From Methanomassiliicoccus sp. UBA6 (GTDB lineage: Archaea; Thermoplasmatota; Thermoplasmata; Methanomassiliicoccales; Methanomassiliicoccaceae): a DNA stretch of 21,845 nucleotides. Below, piece by piece: positions 14,548 through 20,160 of the stretch (its first letter is position 1; every line of letters begins with the position of its first letter). The position numbers were made by a program, and so were the translations under genes. The notes beneath the pieces were generated by a model that was given only the letters and a program-made list of their open reading frames with translations, made no database searches and had not been told where the DNA came from. The DNA is taken from assembly GCA_002508545.1 (NCBI GenBank), contig DAVH01000040.1:37647-59491 (forward strand), given 5' to 3'.

Positions 14548-14556
14548 TAATAAAGT
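14548..14556 (-). promoter_or_regulatory. TATA box of the ahcY-pfkB operon
   Basis: The minus strand reads ACTTTATTA, centred about 35 bp before the TTG start. The predicted leader is about 9 nt and includes GGTG, which may serve as a short ribosome-binding site. It lies in the 88-bp gap behind the PPS gene, so ahcY can be transcribed independently. Confidence 0.5.
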
Positions 14557-14604
14557 GTACCGCCAGCCCGGCCACACCTCAGGTCAGGCGAGTATGGGCG
14601 GCCG

Positions 14605-15363
14605 TCAGGCGCGCCCGCCGTCCGGGTCGAGGCCCAGGGTGCGGCACATCGCCTCCCTGGACAGCCTCAGGTTGCGGGCGTTGTCGAACTCCTGTATCAG
14701 CTTCTTCCTTCCCTCGGGGTCGTCCCTCAGCTCGCGGACCGCTTTCTCGATGTTGGGCACCGCCCGGGTGAGCTCGTCGACCACGGTGACGTGCGACTCC
14801 ACCGCCGTCCTCGACAGCGGGTTGAGGTCGATCGCCAGCACGGTCTTCCCGGCCTTCACCAGCGCCCCGGCGCGGTCCCCGTCCTCCAGCGGGATCAGGA
14901 CCACGTCCGCCTCATAGATCCCTTCGGTGCAGCACATCGCCCGGTCCGAGGCGATGCCCTCCAGGCGCGAGCTCTGCACCCGGCCGAGGATATCCCTGCC
15001 TCCGAGGCTCTCGAGGTACGAGACGACCTTCTCCACCCTCTCCGGAGAACGATGGAACAGGTTCACCTCGACCTTCGCCGGCACCGCCCGGGCGAGCGAG
15101 AGCAGGCCCTCGGCGCACAGGCCCGCAGCGTTGCCGTTGATGGTGATCACCGGGCGGCGGGCCTCCAGCAGCCAGGCCGCCACCGCGAGCTCGGCCAGAG
15201 CGGCCGCGTCGGTGGTCCTCTCGCCGAGCATGTAGTCGAACGCCTCTCCCCGGCCGTGAGCGATGAGGCCGGTGGGCGCCACCACGCCTTGCCTGACCAG
15301 CTCGGACATCCGCTCCCGCACCACCAGCGAGCGGTAGCGGGGATGGTCCCTGGATATCTCCAT
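14605..15363 (-). CDS. 4-phosphopantoate--beta-alanine ligase (archaeal phosphopantothenate synthetase)
   Basis: An archaea-specific coenzyme A synthesis enzyme (DUF137/PPS) that joins 4-phosphopantoate and beta-alanine with ATP. It replaces the bacterial PanC-CoaA route together with pantoate kinase, which is not in this window. The 252-aa length matches the family. Recognised blocks are ISRDHPRYRSLVVRERM at the start, GLIAHGRGEAFDYMLGE (33-49), AAWLLEARRPVITINGNAAGLC, NLFHRSPERVEKV, EADVVLIPLEDGDRAGALVKAGKTVLAIDLNPLSRTA and VDELTRAVPN. The frame stays open to 15504, but the family begins at about MEISRDHPR, and a TATA-like box is centred about 27 bp before this ATG. The neighbour ahcY is on the same strand after 88 bp. 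Confidence 0.92.
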   Translation of the reverse strand: MEISRDHPRYRSLVVRERMSELVRQGVVAPTGLIAHGRGEAFDYMLGERTTDAAALAELAVAAWLLEARRPVITINGNAAGLCAEGLLSLARAVPAKVEVNLFHRSPERVEKVVSYLESLGGRDILGRVQSSRLEGIASDRAMCCTEGIYEADVVLIPLEDGDRAGALVKAGKTVLAIDLNPLSRTAVESHVTVVDELTRAVPNIEKAVRELRDDPEGRKKLIQEFDNARNLRLSREAMCRTLGLDPDGGRA

Positions 15364-15385
15364 GCCCGTGCCATGGTGGAGGCGG

Positions 15386-15394
15386 TTAAAATCG
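15386..15394 (-). promoter_or_regulatory. probable TATA box of the phosphopantothenate synthetase gene
   Basis: The minus strand reads CGATTTTAA, centred about 27 bp before the ATG at 15363, consistent with a leaderless start. The match is weaker than for other promoters here. The divergent region up to gar1 (15364-15528) also holds an A-rich tract at 15444-15459. Confidence 0.4.
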
Positions 15395-15470
15395 TTTTCA
15401 CCTTCAGGCGTTCCAGCGCGGGGGAGACGTCGCCGTTCGGACAACAAAAAAATAAAAAACCTATCGTAAA

Positions 15471-15480
15471 GTATAAATAC
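15471..15480 (+). promoter_or_regulatory. TATA box of the gar1-tfb operon
   Basis: GTATAAATAC is a near-ideal archaeal TATA element. Transcription should start near 15501, giving a leader of about 27 nt that ends in GGTGA immediately before the tandem ATG codons at 15529 and 15532. Confidence 0.65.
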
Positions 15481-15528
15481 TCGATTCCCAATGTACTTGA
15501 ACATGCCGGTCTACGGACCCGCTGGTGA

Positions 15529-15801
15529 ATGATGAAACTTTTGGGCGTTATCCAAGACATTGGTTTTGACGGCAGGCTCATCGTGCGAGGCACGCATGCG
15601 CCTGCGCCCCGGGACAGGGTGCTGGACAACCGCAGCAAGCCGCTGGGCTATGTTAGAAGGGTGTTCGGCCCTGTGGACTCACCGTACATCATGGTCGATC
15701 CGGCAGGAAAGAGCAACCTGCTCGCAGCTGTGGGGAAGCAGGTATACGTCGAGGAGGGCGGACATTATGCCAAAGGTAAGAGAAGGGACCGAAGAGATTG
15801 A
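15529..15801 (+). CDS. gar1: H/ACA ribonucleoprotein core protein Gar1
   Basis: A component of the archaeal H/ACA guide RNP, with Cbf5, Nop10 and L7Ae, that directs pseudouridylation of rRNA; Gar1 binds Cbf5 and aids substrate turnover. The 90-aa protein matches the Gar1 beta-barrel: LLGVIQDIGFDGRLIVRG, then PRDRVLDNRSKPLGYVRRVFGPVDSPYIMVDP and a basic tail (GKRRDRRD). Tandem ATGs leave the first residue uncertain; GGTGA directly before the first suggests use of the second. It overlaps the following TFB gene by 35 bp. This gar1-tfb pairing is common in archaea and supports both calls. Confidence 0.9.
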   Translation: MMKLLGVIQDIGFDGRLIVRGTHAPAPRDRVLDNRSKPLGYVRRVFGPVDSPYIMVDPAGKSNLLAAVGKQVYVEEGGHYAKGKRRDRRD

Positions 15802-16699
15802 GAAGTGCCCCGAGTGCGGCGGCAAGCACTTGGTAAGGGATTACGAGAGGGGCGAGCTGATCTGCGAGGACTGCGGCCTGGTTCTCGATGACCAGTTCAT
15901 CGACCAGGGACCGGAGTGGAGAGCCTTCGACGTCGAGCAGGGCGAGAAGAGGGCGCGCACGGGCGCGCCGATGACCTACACCATCCACGACAAGGGTCTT
16001 TCGACCGAGATCTCGTGGAAGAACAAGGACAGCTACGGCAAGAGCATTCCCACCAGGAACCGCGCCCAGCTGTACCGCCTGAGGAAGTGGCAGCGCAGGA
16101 TCAGGGTATCCAACGCGACCGAGCGGAACCTGGCGTTCGCGCTGTCCGAGCTGGACCGGATGGCCTCGGCCATGGGTCTGCCCAGGAACGTGCGCGAGAC
16201 CGCGGCCATGGTGTACCGCAAAGCGGTCAACAAGAACCTCATCCGCGGCCGCAGCATCGAGGGAGTGGTGGCGGCGTCGCTGTACGCGGCGTGCCGGCAG
16301 TGCAACGTGCCGAGGACGCTGGACGAGGTGGCCAACTCCTCGCGCGTCGGTCGTAAGGAGATCGGAAGGACCTACAGGTTCATGACCCGGGAGCTGAAGC
16401 TCAAGCTGATGCCCACGAGGCCCCAGGACTACGTGCAGAGGTTCTGCTCCGAGCTCAAGCTCAGCGGCGAGGTGCAGTCCAAGGCCGCGGAGATCCTCAA
16501 GGACGCGGCGAAGAAGGAGCTGACCTCCGGGCGGGGCCCGACCGGCGTGGCCGCGGCCGCGATCTACATCGCCTCCATCCTGTGCAACGAGCGCAGGACG
16601 CAGCGCGAGGTGGCCGACATCGCAGGGGTCACGGAGGTCACCATCCGGAACCGGTACAAGGAGCTGACGGAGAAGCTGGGCATCGAGATCCAGCTTTAA
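15767..16699 (+). CDS. tfb: transcription initiation factor TFB (TFIIB homologue)
   Basis: The general archaeal initiation factor that recognises the TBP-TATA complex and the BRE and recruits RNA polymerase. The 310 aa comprise an N-terminal zinc ribbon (C14/C17 and C33/C36), a B-reader/linker with EWRAFDVEQGEKRARTGAPMTYTIHDKGLSTEISWKN in separate conserved blocks, and two cyclin-fold repeats at about 115-205 and 210-305. The second repeat ends with the BRE-recognition helix-turn-helix region QREVADIAGVTEVTIRNRYKEL. The ATG lies within gar1, 9 bp after GAGGAGG (15751-15757), which supports this start despite the 35-bp overlap. All four zinc ligands are intact. Whether the genome has further TFBs cannot be seen here. 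Confidence 0.96.
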   Translation: MPKVREGTEEIEKCPECGGKHLVRDYERGELICEDCGLVLDDQFIDQGPEWRAFDVEQGEKRARTGAPMTYTIHDKGLSTEISWKNKDSYGKSIPTRNRAQLYRLRKWQRRIRVSNATERNLAFALSELDRMASAMGLPRNVRETAAMVYRKAVNKNLIRGRSIEGVVAASLYAACRQCNVPRTLDEVANSSRVGRKEIGRTYRFMTRELKLKLMPTRPQDYVQRFCSELKLSGEVQSKAAEILKDAAKKELTSGRGPTGVAAAAIYIASILCNERRTQREVADIAGVTEVTIRNRYKELTEKLGIEIQL

Positions 16700-16733
16700 G
16701 CCGGGCGAAGCTCCCCCTTTCATTCTTTTCCGT

Positions 16734-16751
16734 CCTGCCCATGGGGGCAGG
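16734..16751 (+). terminator. hairpin and T-rich terminator after tfb
   Basis: CCTGCCC (16734-16740), a four-base loop and GGGCAGG (16745-16751) form a 7-bp GC stem, followed by T-rich sequence including TTTCTTTC and five T near 16774-16778. T-rich tracts also precede the hairpin. It sits in the 114-bp gap between tfb and the next gene and probably ends the gar1-tfb transcript. Confidence 0.5.
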
Positions 16752-16813
16752 GCGGCGAGCTTTCTTTCAATACCTTTTTCTAGCGACGAGAAGTTCAGTA
16801 CCCCGGTGCGACG

Positions 16814-17782
16814 GTGGCAGACAAGAGCTTTTTGCTGAAGCCGATGGGCGCATGGTATACCGTAGGCGGATTGATCACGATCATGAGCGCGGCCGTGGTC
16901 AGCCTGATCGAGTTCAAGCTGGGGCCGATACTGGCCATTCCGGCGTTCATTCTCCTGGTCCTGCTGGGCACCATGGAGTTCTCGGCCGGGAGGACGATCC
17001 GGCGCTCCGAGGTGGGCTCCTGGAGGAGCATCATGACCACCTCAGGGGCCACCCTGCTGTCCAGGCTGCTGTTCATCTACCTGCTGTTCCCCGAGGTGTT
17101 CACCCGCCGCGGCATCGTTGGCTTCTGGGAGTCCGGTTCCCTCGGCGTGTGGATGTTCTACCTCAACCTCATCTGGTTGATCGGAGAGGTCGCTTTCACC
17201 ATCTACCTGTACTTCCACCCCGATTTCTTCATGCTGGAAGAGTGCGAGGGGGACCGCCCGGACCTCGCGAGCTGCGCGGTCAGGAGCGCGTCCGAGTGCC
17301 CCCGCTGCCACGAGGTGGTGGAGACCTGGTGGCAGTCCTGCCCGTACTGCGGCACCAAGCTGCCCCGCACCTGCGCCGGGTGCGGCGGCGAGCTCAGCGA
17401 CGTGATGGCCACCTGCCCCGCCTGCGGCGCCGAGGTCGTGCAGTCGGTCTCCATGGCCAAGACCGTGGATATGTTCAGGAAGCTGACCGAGGAGAACGCC
17501 CTGCCGGAGACCAAGGCCGTCCACTACGCCCGCCTGGCCGAGGCCCTGCTGAAGAACGGTCAGCCCCAGGAGGCGGTGGCCGCCTACCGCCAGGCCATAG
17601 CCCTCACCGCCTTCCCACGCAAGCGCACCAACTTCATGGTCCAGGCCGCGAGGATACTGGCGAACACCGGCTACGAGGCGGAGGCGGAGAGGCTGCTGGA
17701 CGAGGCCATGGCCATCGACCCGGCGGACGTCGCCGGGGCGCAGACGGTGCGCTCTGAGATCGGCAGGCCAGCGTTTACGTGA
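16814..17782 (+). CDS. membrane protein with double zinc ribbon and TPR-like tail
   Basis: I know no function for this 322-aa protein. The N-terminal half has four predicted membrane helices at about 13-33, 36-56, 78-95 and 108-133. Two consecutive zinc ribbons follow, with ligand pairs C162/C165, C176/C179 and C187/C190, C201/C204 (a DZR-like module). The C-terminal part (about 233-315) has helix pairs such as HYARLAEALLKNGQPQEAVAAYRQAIAL and ARILANTGYEAEAERLLDEAMAIDP, typical of TPR repeats. The ribbons and TPRs most likely face the cytoplasm and bind a partner. The start is GTG at 16814 with GGTG about 9 bp upstream; an internal ATG at residue 11 is a poorer alternative because it shortens helix 1. 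The gene abuts the convergent endA stop with no gap. Confidence 0.75.
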   Translation: MADKSFLLKPMGAWYTVGGLITIMSAAVVSLIEFKLGPILAIPAFILLVLLGTMEFSAGRTIRRSEVGSWRSIMTTSGATLLSRLLFIYLLFPEVFTRRGIVGFWESGSLGVWMFYLNLIWLIGEVAFTIYLYFHPDFFMLEECEGDRPDLASCAVRSASECPRCHEVVETWWQSCPYCGTKLPRTCAGCGGELSDVMATCPACGAEVVQSVSMAKTVDMFRKLTEENALPETKAVHYARLAEALLKNGQPQEAVAAYRQAIALTAFPRKRTNFMVQAARILANTGYEAEAERLLDEAMAIDPADVAGAQTVRSEIGRPAFT

Positions 17783-18838
17783 TCAAGGCCGCACGCGCGA
17801 CAGGCGCATGTACTCCGTGCGGTCGTCGGTCACCCGGGCGAAGAGGATCTCCTTCTTCACGCCGTGGGCGAGCCTGACCGCCCGCGAGATCTCGGGCCAG
17901 GTGGTCTCGTAGTCCGCCGGGACGGCGTGAACGAGCCACCGGGCGTGGGAGCGCTCGGGGTCGTCCTCGTAGACGCGGAAGTGGGAGCCGTACTTGAAGC
18001 CCGTTTTCACCACCAGCCCGCGGGACCGTAGGTCGTCGTAGGCCTTCAGGCGGAGATCGAAGTCCTGCTGGAACTTCAGCGCCCGCTTCTTGAAGCGATC
18101 GAGCTTCACTCCCCTCCCGGAGATGATGGTGTACACCTCGAGACGACCGTTCTCCATCAGATGCGCCGCCTCGATGAGAGAGAGCTGCAGCGCCTTCCCC
18201 AGCTTCTTGCCGTAGAACCCATGGTCGTACAGCCGCTGGGCCCCGACCTCGTCGAAGACCATGACCCGGTCCTCGAGCAGCGCGGCGCGGACCGGAGGAC
18301 CGGTCCATTCCCTCAGCGCTGTACCTTTGGGCTCGCTGCGGTCCGCGTGGTAGAAGGTGATGTCGCCCTCCTCGTCCACGATGGCGATGAGCAGCTCCTT
18401 CCTCGTCCGCTCGGAGCGGTCCATGACCTCCATGAACGGGGCGATGGCGAACACCGAGCGCTCCGAGATCGCCGAGACCCAGCTCTTGGTCTGCGCGCTG
18501 TTGGGATTGCCTCCGCGAGGGAAGACCCTAAAATCGAACTCCTCCCCGGCCGGCTTCACCAGGTAGCCGCGGCCCCGGAGGTCCCGGTACACGATGTACT
18601 TGATCTCGAAGTCGCGGTGCGCGGCCGAGGCCGATGCCACCATGCGCTCCATGGAGATGACCTCGTCCCCGCTGCGGACCTCCAGCCGCCCGCACTCCAC
18701 CAAGTACACCGCCTCCAGCAGGTCCATCTCCAGGCCGCCGCCGGACATCGGGTAGCCGTAGTAGCCCTTGTTGTAGATCTGGCTGGCCTCGGTCTGATCC
18801 TTTATGATAACGCTGTCCTTAACCAGCTCTCCGGGCAT
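17783..18838 (-). CDS. endA: tRNA-splicing endonuclease, two-repeat homodimer (alpha2) type
   Basis: Cuts introns from pre-tRNA (and other RNAs) at bulge-helix-bulge motifs. The 351-aa protein is a tandem duplication of the EndA unit, as in the Archaeoglobus-type alpha2 enzyme. The C-terminal repeat carries the catalytic triad Y290 (FRVY), H298 (SHARWLVH) and K329 (HGVKKEILFA). The N-terminal repeat keeps the fold (GYLVKPAGEEFDFRVF) but has F106 for the Tyr and no His in the matching NSAQTKSWV segment, while K147 in RTRKELLIA remains, so it is a structural pseudo-subunit. An internal linker lies near 165-195. A TATA box about 27 bp before the ATG predicts a leaderless mRNA. It converges on the zinc-ribbon gene. 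Confidence 0.93.
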   Translation of the reverse strand: MPGELVKDSVIIKDQTEASQIYNKGYYGYPMSGGGLEMDLLEAVYLVECGRLEVRSGDEVISMERMVASASAAHRDFEIKYIVYRDLRGRGYLVKPAGEEFDFRVFPRGGNPNSAQTKSWVSAISERSVFAIAPFMEVMDRSERTRKELLIAIVDEEGDITFYHADRSEPKGTALREWTGPPVRAALLEDRVMVFDEVGAQRLYDHGFYGKKLGKALQLSLIEAAHLMENGRLEVYTIISGRGVKLDRFKKRALKFQQDFDLRLKAYDDLRSRGLVVKTGFKYGSHFRVYEDDPERSHARWLVHAVPADYETTWPEISRAVRLAHGVKKEILFARVTDDRTEYMRLSRVRP

Positions 18839-18860
18839 GCTACTCGCAGAACGGCCGGTG

Positions 18861-18869
18861 CTTTAAAAC
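18861..18869 (-). promoter_or_regulatory. TATA box of endA
   Basis: The minus strand reads GTTTTAAAG, centred about 27 bp before the ATG at 18838, giving a leaderless transcript. Confidence 0.55.
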
Positions 18870-18940
18870 CTTTCCACGACCCGGGCGGAGGTTCCGGCGG
18901 CGCGAAGGGGGCGTGGAAGACTTTATCTACGCAATAGCGC

Positions 18941-18949
18941 TGTATAAGG
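18941..18949 (+). promoter_or_regulatory. TATA box of the ArsR/HSR1-like regulator gene
   Basis: TGTATAAGG is the best TATA match upstream of the regulator. The expected transcription start is near 18970, leaving about 17 nt before the ATG at 18988, with AAGGTGA (18976-18982) as ribosome-binding site. Confidence 0.5.
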
Positions 18950-18971
18950 TATACAACTTATAGTTAATATC
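18949..18971 (+). promoter_or_regulatory. candidate operator (AAC-N5-GTT) in the regulator's own promoter
   Basis: Left half GTATACAAC (18949-18957), spacer TTATA, right half GTTAATATC (18963-18971). It matches 16 of 23 positions of the palindromic element at 19921-19943, including 12 of 13 in the core ACAACTTAT(A/G)GTT. The position between the TATA box and the expected start site would let a bound repressor block initiation. The right half is degenerate, which may mean weaker binding and partial autoregulation. The site assignment is inference from the repeated sequence. Confidence 0.55.
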
Positions 18972-18987
18972 TCAGAAGGTGAACCAA

Positions 18988-19599
18988 ATGGTCGGACTTG
19001 ACGCCCTCCTCTCGGTGATCGAGAACCCCGCCCGGAGACGGATCCTGGAGGCCCTCGCCCGGGAGCCTCACTACCCCTTGCAGCTGTCCAAGGAGCTGGG
19101 GATGAGCCAGCAGGCGGTGATGAAGCACTTGCGGGTGCTGGAATCGTACGGCCTGGTCAAGAGCTACCAGGAAGAGAGCGACCTCGGCGGCCCGATGCGC
19201 AACAAGTACTACCCCACGGTCAACTTCACCATCGTGGTGGATGTGGGCACGAACATCTTCCACGCCGAGCTGACCACCAGGGAGCACGAGCCGGCACGGA
19301 CGCAGGCCGAGAGGGACCAGGAGCGGGAAGCGCGGGCGGGCGAGCTGCGGGAGCGCATGAAGGAGATCGACCGCAGGCTGCTCGACCTGCAGCGCCAGCG
19401 CGAGGAGCTGATCGAGGAGAAGGAGAGGATCATGGATGAGGTCGCCAGGCTCACCGCCGGCCTGCCCGACTACCAGGCACGAAGGGCGATGTACGAGTTC
19501 ATCAGCCGGCCGGACCTCGATCCCAGGGAGATCGCCCGCCACCTGTCGCTGCGCGATGAGGTGGTCATGCGCTACATCAAGGAATGGCTGGAGGAGTGA
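18988..19599 (+). CDS. ArsR-type winged-helix regulator, Phr/HSR1-like (probable heat-shock regulator)
   Basis: This 203-aa regulator has an N-terminal ArsR winged helix (about 3-62: NPARRRILEAL, PLQLSKELGMSQQAVMKHLRVLESYGLV, wing ending KYYP). A beta segment follows (NFTIVVDVGTNIFHAEL, 79-95), then a charged coiled coil (about 103-155) and a C-terminal helical part (160-203) that itself resembles a helix-turn-helix (DPREIARHLSLRDEVVMRYIKEWL). The layout recalls Pyrococcus Phr and Archaeoglobus HSR1, repressors of hsp20, AAA ATPase/cdc48 genes and themselves. The nearby cdc48 and repeated AAC-N5-GTT elements fit that role. The frame opens at GTG 18979, but AAGGTGA at 18976-18982 points to the ATG at 18988. 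The next gene starts one base after the stop. The heat-shock role is inference. Confidence 0.8.
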   Translation: MVGLDALLSVIENPARRRILEALAREPHYPLQLSKELGMSQQAVMKHLRVLESYGLVKSYQEESDLGGPMRNKYYPTVNFTIVVDVGTNIFHAELTTREHEPARTQAERDQEREARAGELRERMKEIDRRLLDLQRQREELIEEKERIMDEVARLTAGLPDYQARRAMYEFISRPDLDPREIARHLSLRDEVVMRYIKEWLEE

Positions 19600-19600
19600 C

Positions 19601-19876
19601 ATGGACGGGAGCGCGGACCGGAGACCGGAGGACGAGCTGGCGGAGCGCATCGAGCGGCTGGCCCGGGAGGCCGGTAAGGCCGTGGACTGGACCATGTGCC
19701 AGGTGGAGATCGCCTCCCGCCAGGTGCTCACCGCGGCCTCCAGGGAGGCCGAGGCCGGCATCCGCGACCTGGTGCGCCGCACCTCCATCGTGGTCGACGA
19801 GGCCAAGAACGAGCTGCCCAGGCTGCGCGCCGAGCTGCGCGAGGTCCAGGAGCGGGTGAGGGAGCGCCTGCGGTGA
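19601..19876 (+). CDS. 91-aa coiled-coil protein coupled to the regulator, unknown function
   Basis: I do not recognise this 91-aa protein. It is almost entirely charged, predicted helical sequence with heptad-like spacing (ELAERIERLAREAGKAV, then VEIASRQVLTAASREAEAGIRDLVRRTSIVVDEAKNELPRLRAELREVQERVRERLR as successive helices) and a single Cys. There is no signal peptide or membrane helix. The ATG follows the regulator stop by one base, with GGAG in the regulator's last codons as ribosome-binding site, so synthesis is probably coupled. A partner or modulator of the coiled-coil regulator is a plausible guess. The next promoter begins about 15 bp after its stop. Confidence 0.7.
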   Translation: MDGSADRRPEDELAERIERLAREAGKAVDWTMCQVEIASRQVLTAASREAEAGIRDLVRRTSIVVDEAKNELPRLRAELREVQERVRERLR

Positions 19877-19890
19877 GCAAGAACGAATAA

Positions 19891-19898
19891 TTTATATA
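19891..19898 (+). promoter_or_regulatory. TATA box of the 53-aa ORF-cdc48 unit
   Basis: TTTATATA follows an AT-rich GAATAA and lies just after the coiled-coil gene. The expected transcription start is near 19920, giving a leader of about 42 nt before the ATG at 19962, with GGAGG (19953-19957) as ribosome-binding site. Confidence 0.6.
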
Positions 19899-19920
19899 GA
19901 AGCGCAATCATTGGGTCCAA

Positions 19921-19943
19921 GTAGACAACTTATGGTTGTATAC
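19921..19943 (+). promoter_or_regulatory. palindromic operator downstream of the cdc48-unit promoter
   Basis: Inverted repeat: left half GTAGACAAC (19921-19929), five-base spacer TTATG, right half GTTGTATAC (19935-19943). Eight of nine base pairs match. It begins at the predicted transcription start, where a bound dimer would block initiation or escape. The left half and spacer recur in the regulator promoter. From memory, the Archaeoglobus HSR1 site is CTAAC-N5-GTTAG, the same AAC-N5-GTT core and spacing. Confidence 0.7.
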
Positions 19944-19961
19944 TCAATAATTGGAGGACAG

Positions 19962-20123
19962 ATGAACCCTGAGGTTCCCGACAAGGAGCGCACCCCGGTG
20001 CCCAAGCGCCGGTGGAAGCCGCTCAACGAGCCGGACAGGAGAATAAACGAGCCGGACCTGGCGTTCGCCATGAACGTGGCCGGTCCTTCCTACGATATGC
20101 AGTCCCACTGGAGCGGACATTAA
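19962..20123 (+). CDS. 53-aa protein upstream of cdc48, unknown function
   Basis: This small, Pro- and Arg-rich, probably disordered protein contains a repeated NEPD motif (LNEPDRRINEPDL), then AFAMNVAGPSYDMQSHWSGH. It has a good ribosome-binding site (GGAGG, four bases before the ATG) and its own TATA box and operator, which argue that it is translated. Only 37 bp separate it from cdc48, so they probably share a transcript. I know no family. It could be a Cdc48 adaptor or a leader ORF, neither shown. The ATG is chosen over upstream in-frame codons because those precede the predicted transcription start or lack a ribosome-binding site. Confidence 0.62.
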   Translation: MNPEVPDKERTPVPKRRWKPLNEPDRRINEPDLAFAMNVAGPSYDMQSHWSGH

Positions 20124-20160
20124 ATAAACGCTCTGACAGAGTAGTAGAGGAGGGAGAAGC

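Noticed and set aside
15364..15504. N-terminal extension of the phosphopantothenate synthetase to an ATG at 15504
   Set aside because: The extension is AT-rich promoter sequence shared with gar1, the family begins at the later Met, and a TATA-like box fits the later start.
16734..16778. Hairpin after tfb as a small RNA or riboswitch
   Set aside because: A single short stem followed by a T-rich stretch in an intergenic gap is best explained as a terminator; no larger conserved fold is apparent.
18979..18987. GTG start for the ArsR-type regulator three codons upstream
   Set aside because: The GTG overlaps the AAGGTGA ribosome-binding site itself; the ATG at 18988 has correct spacing.
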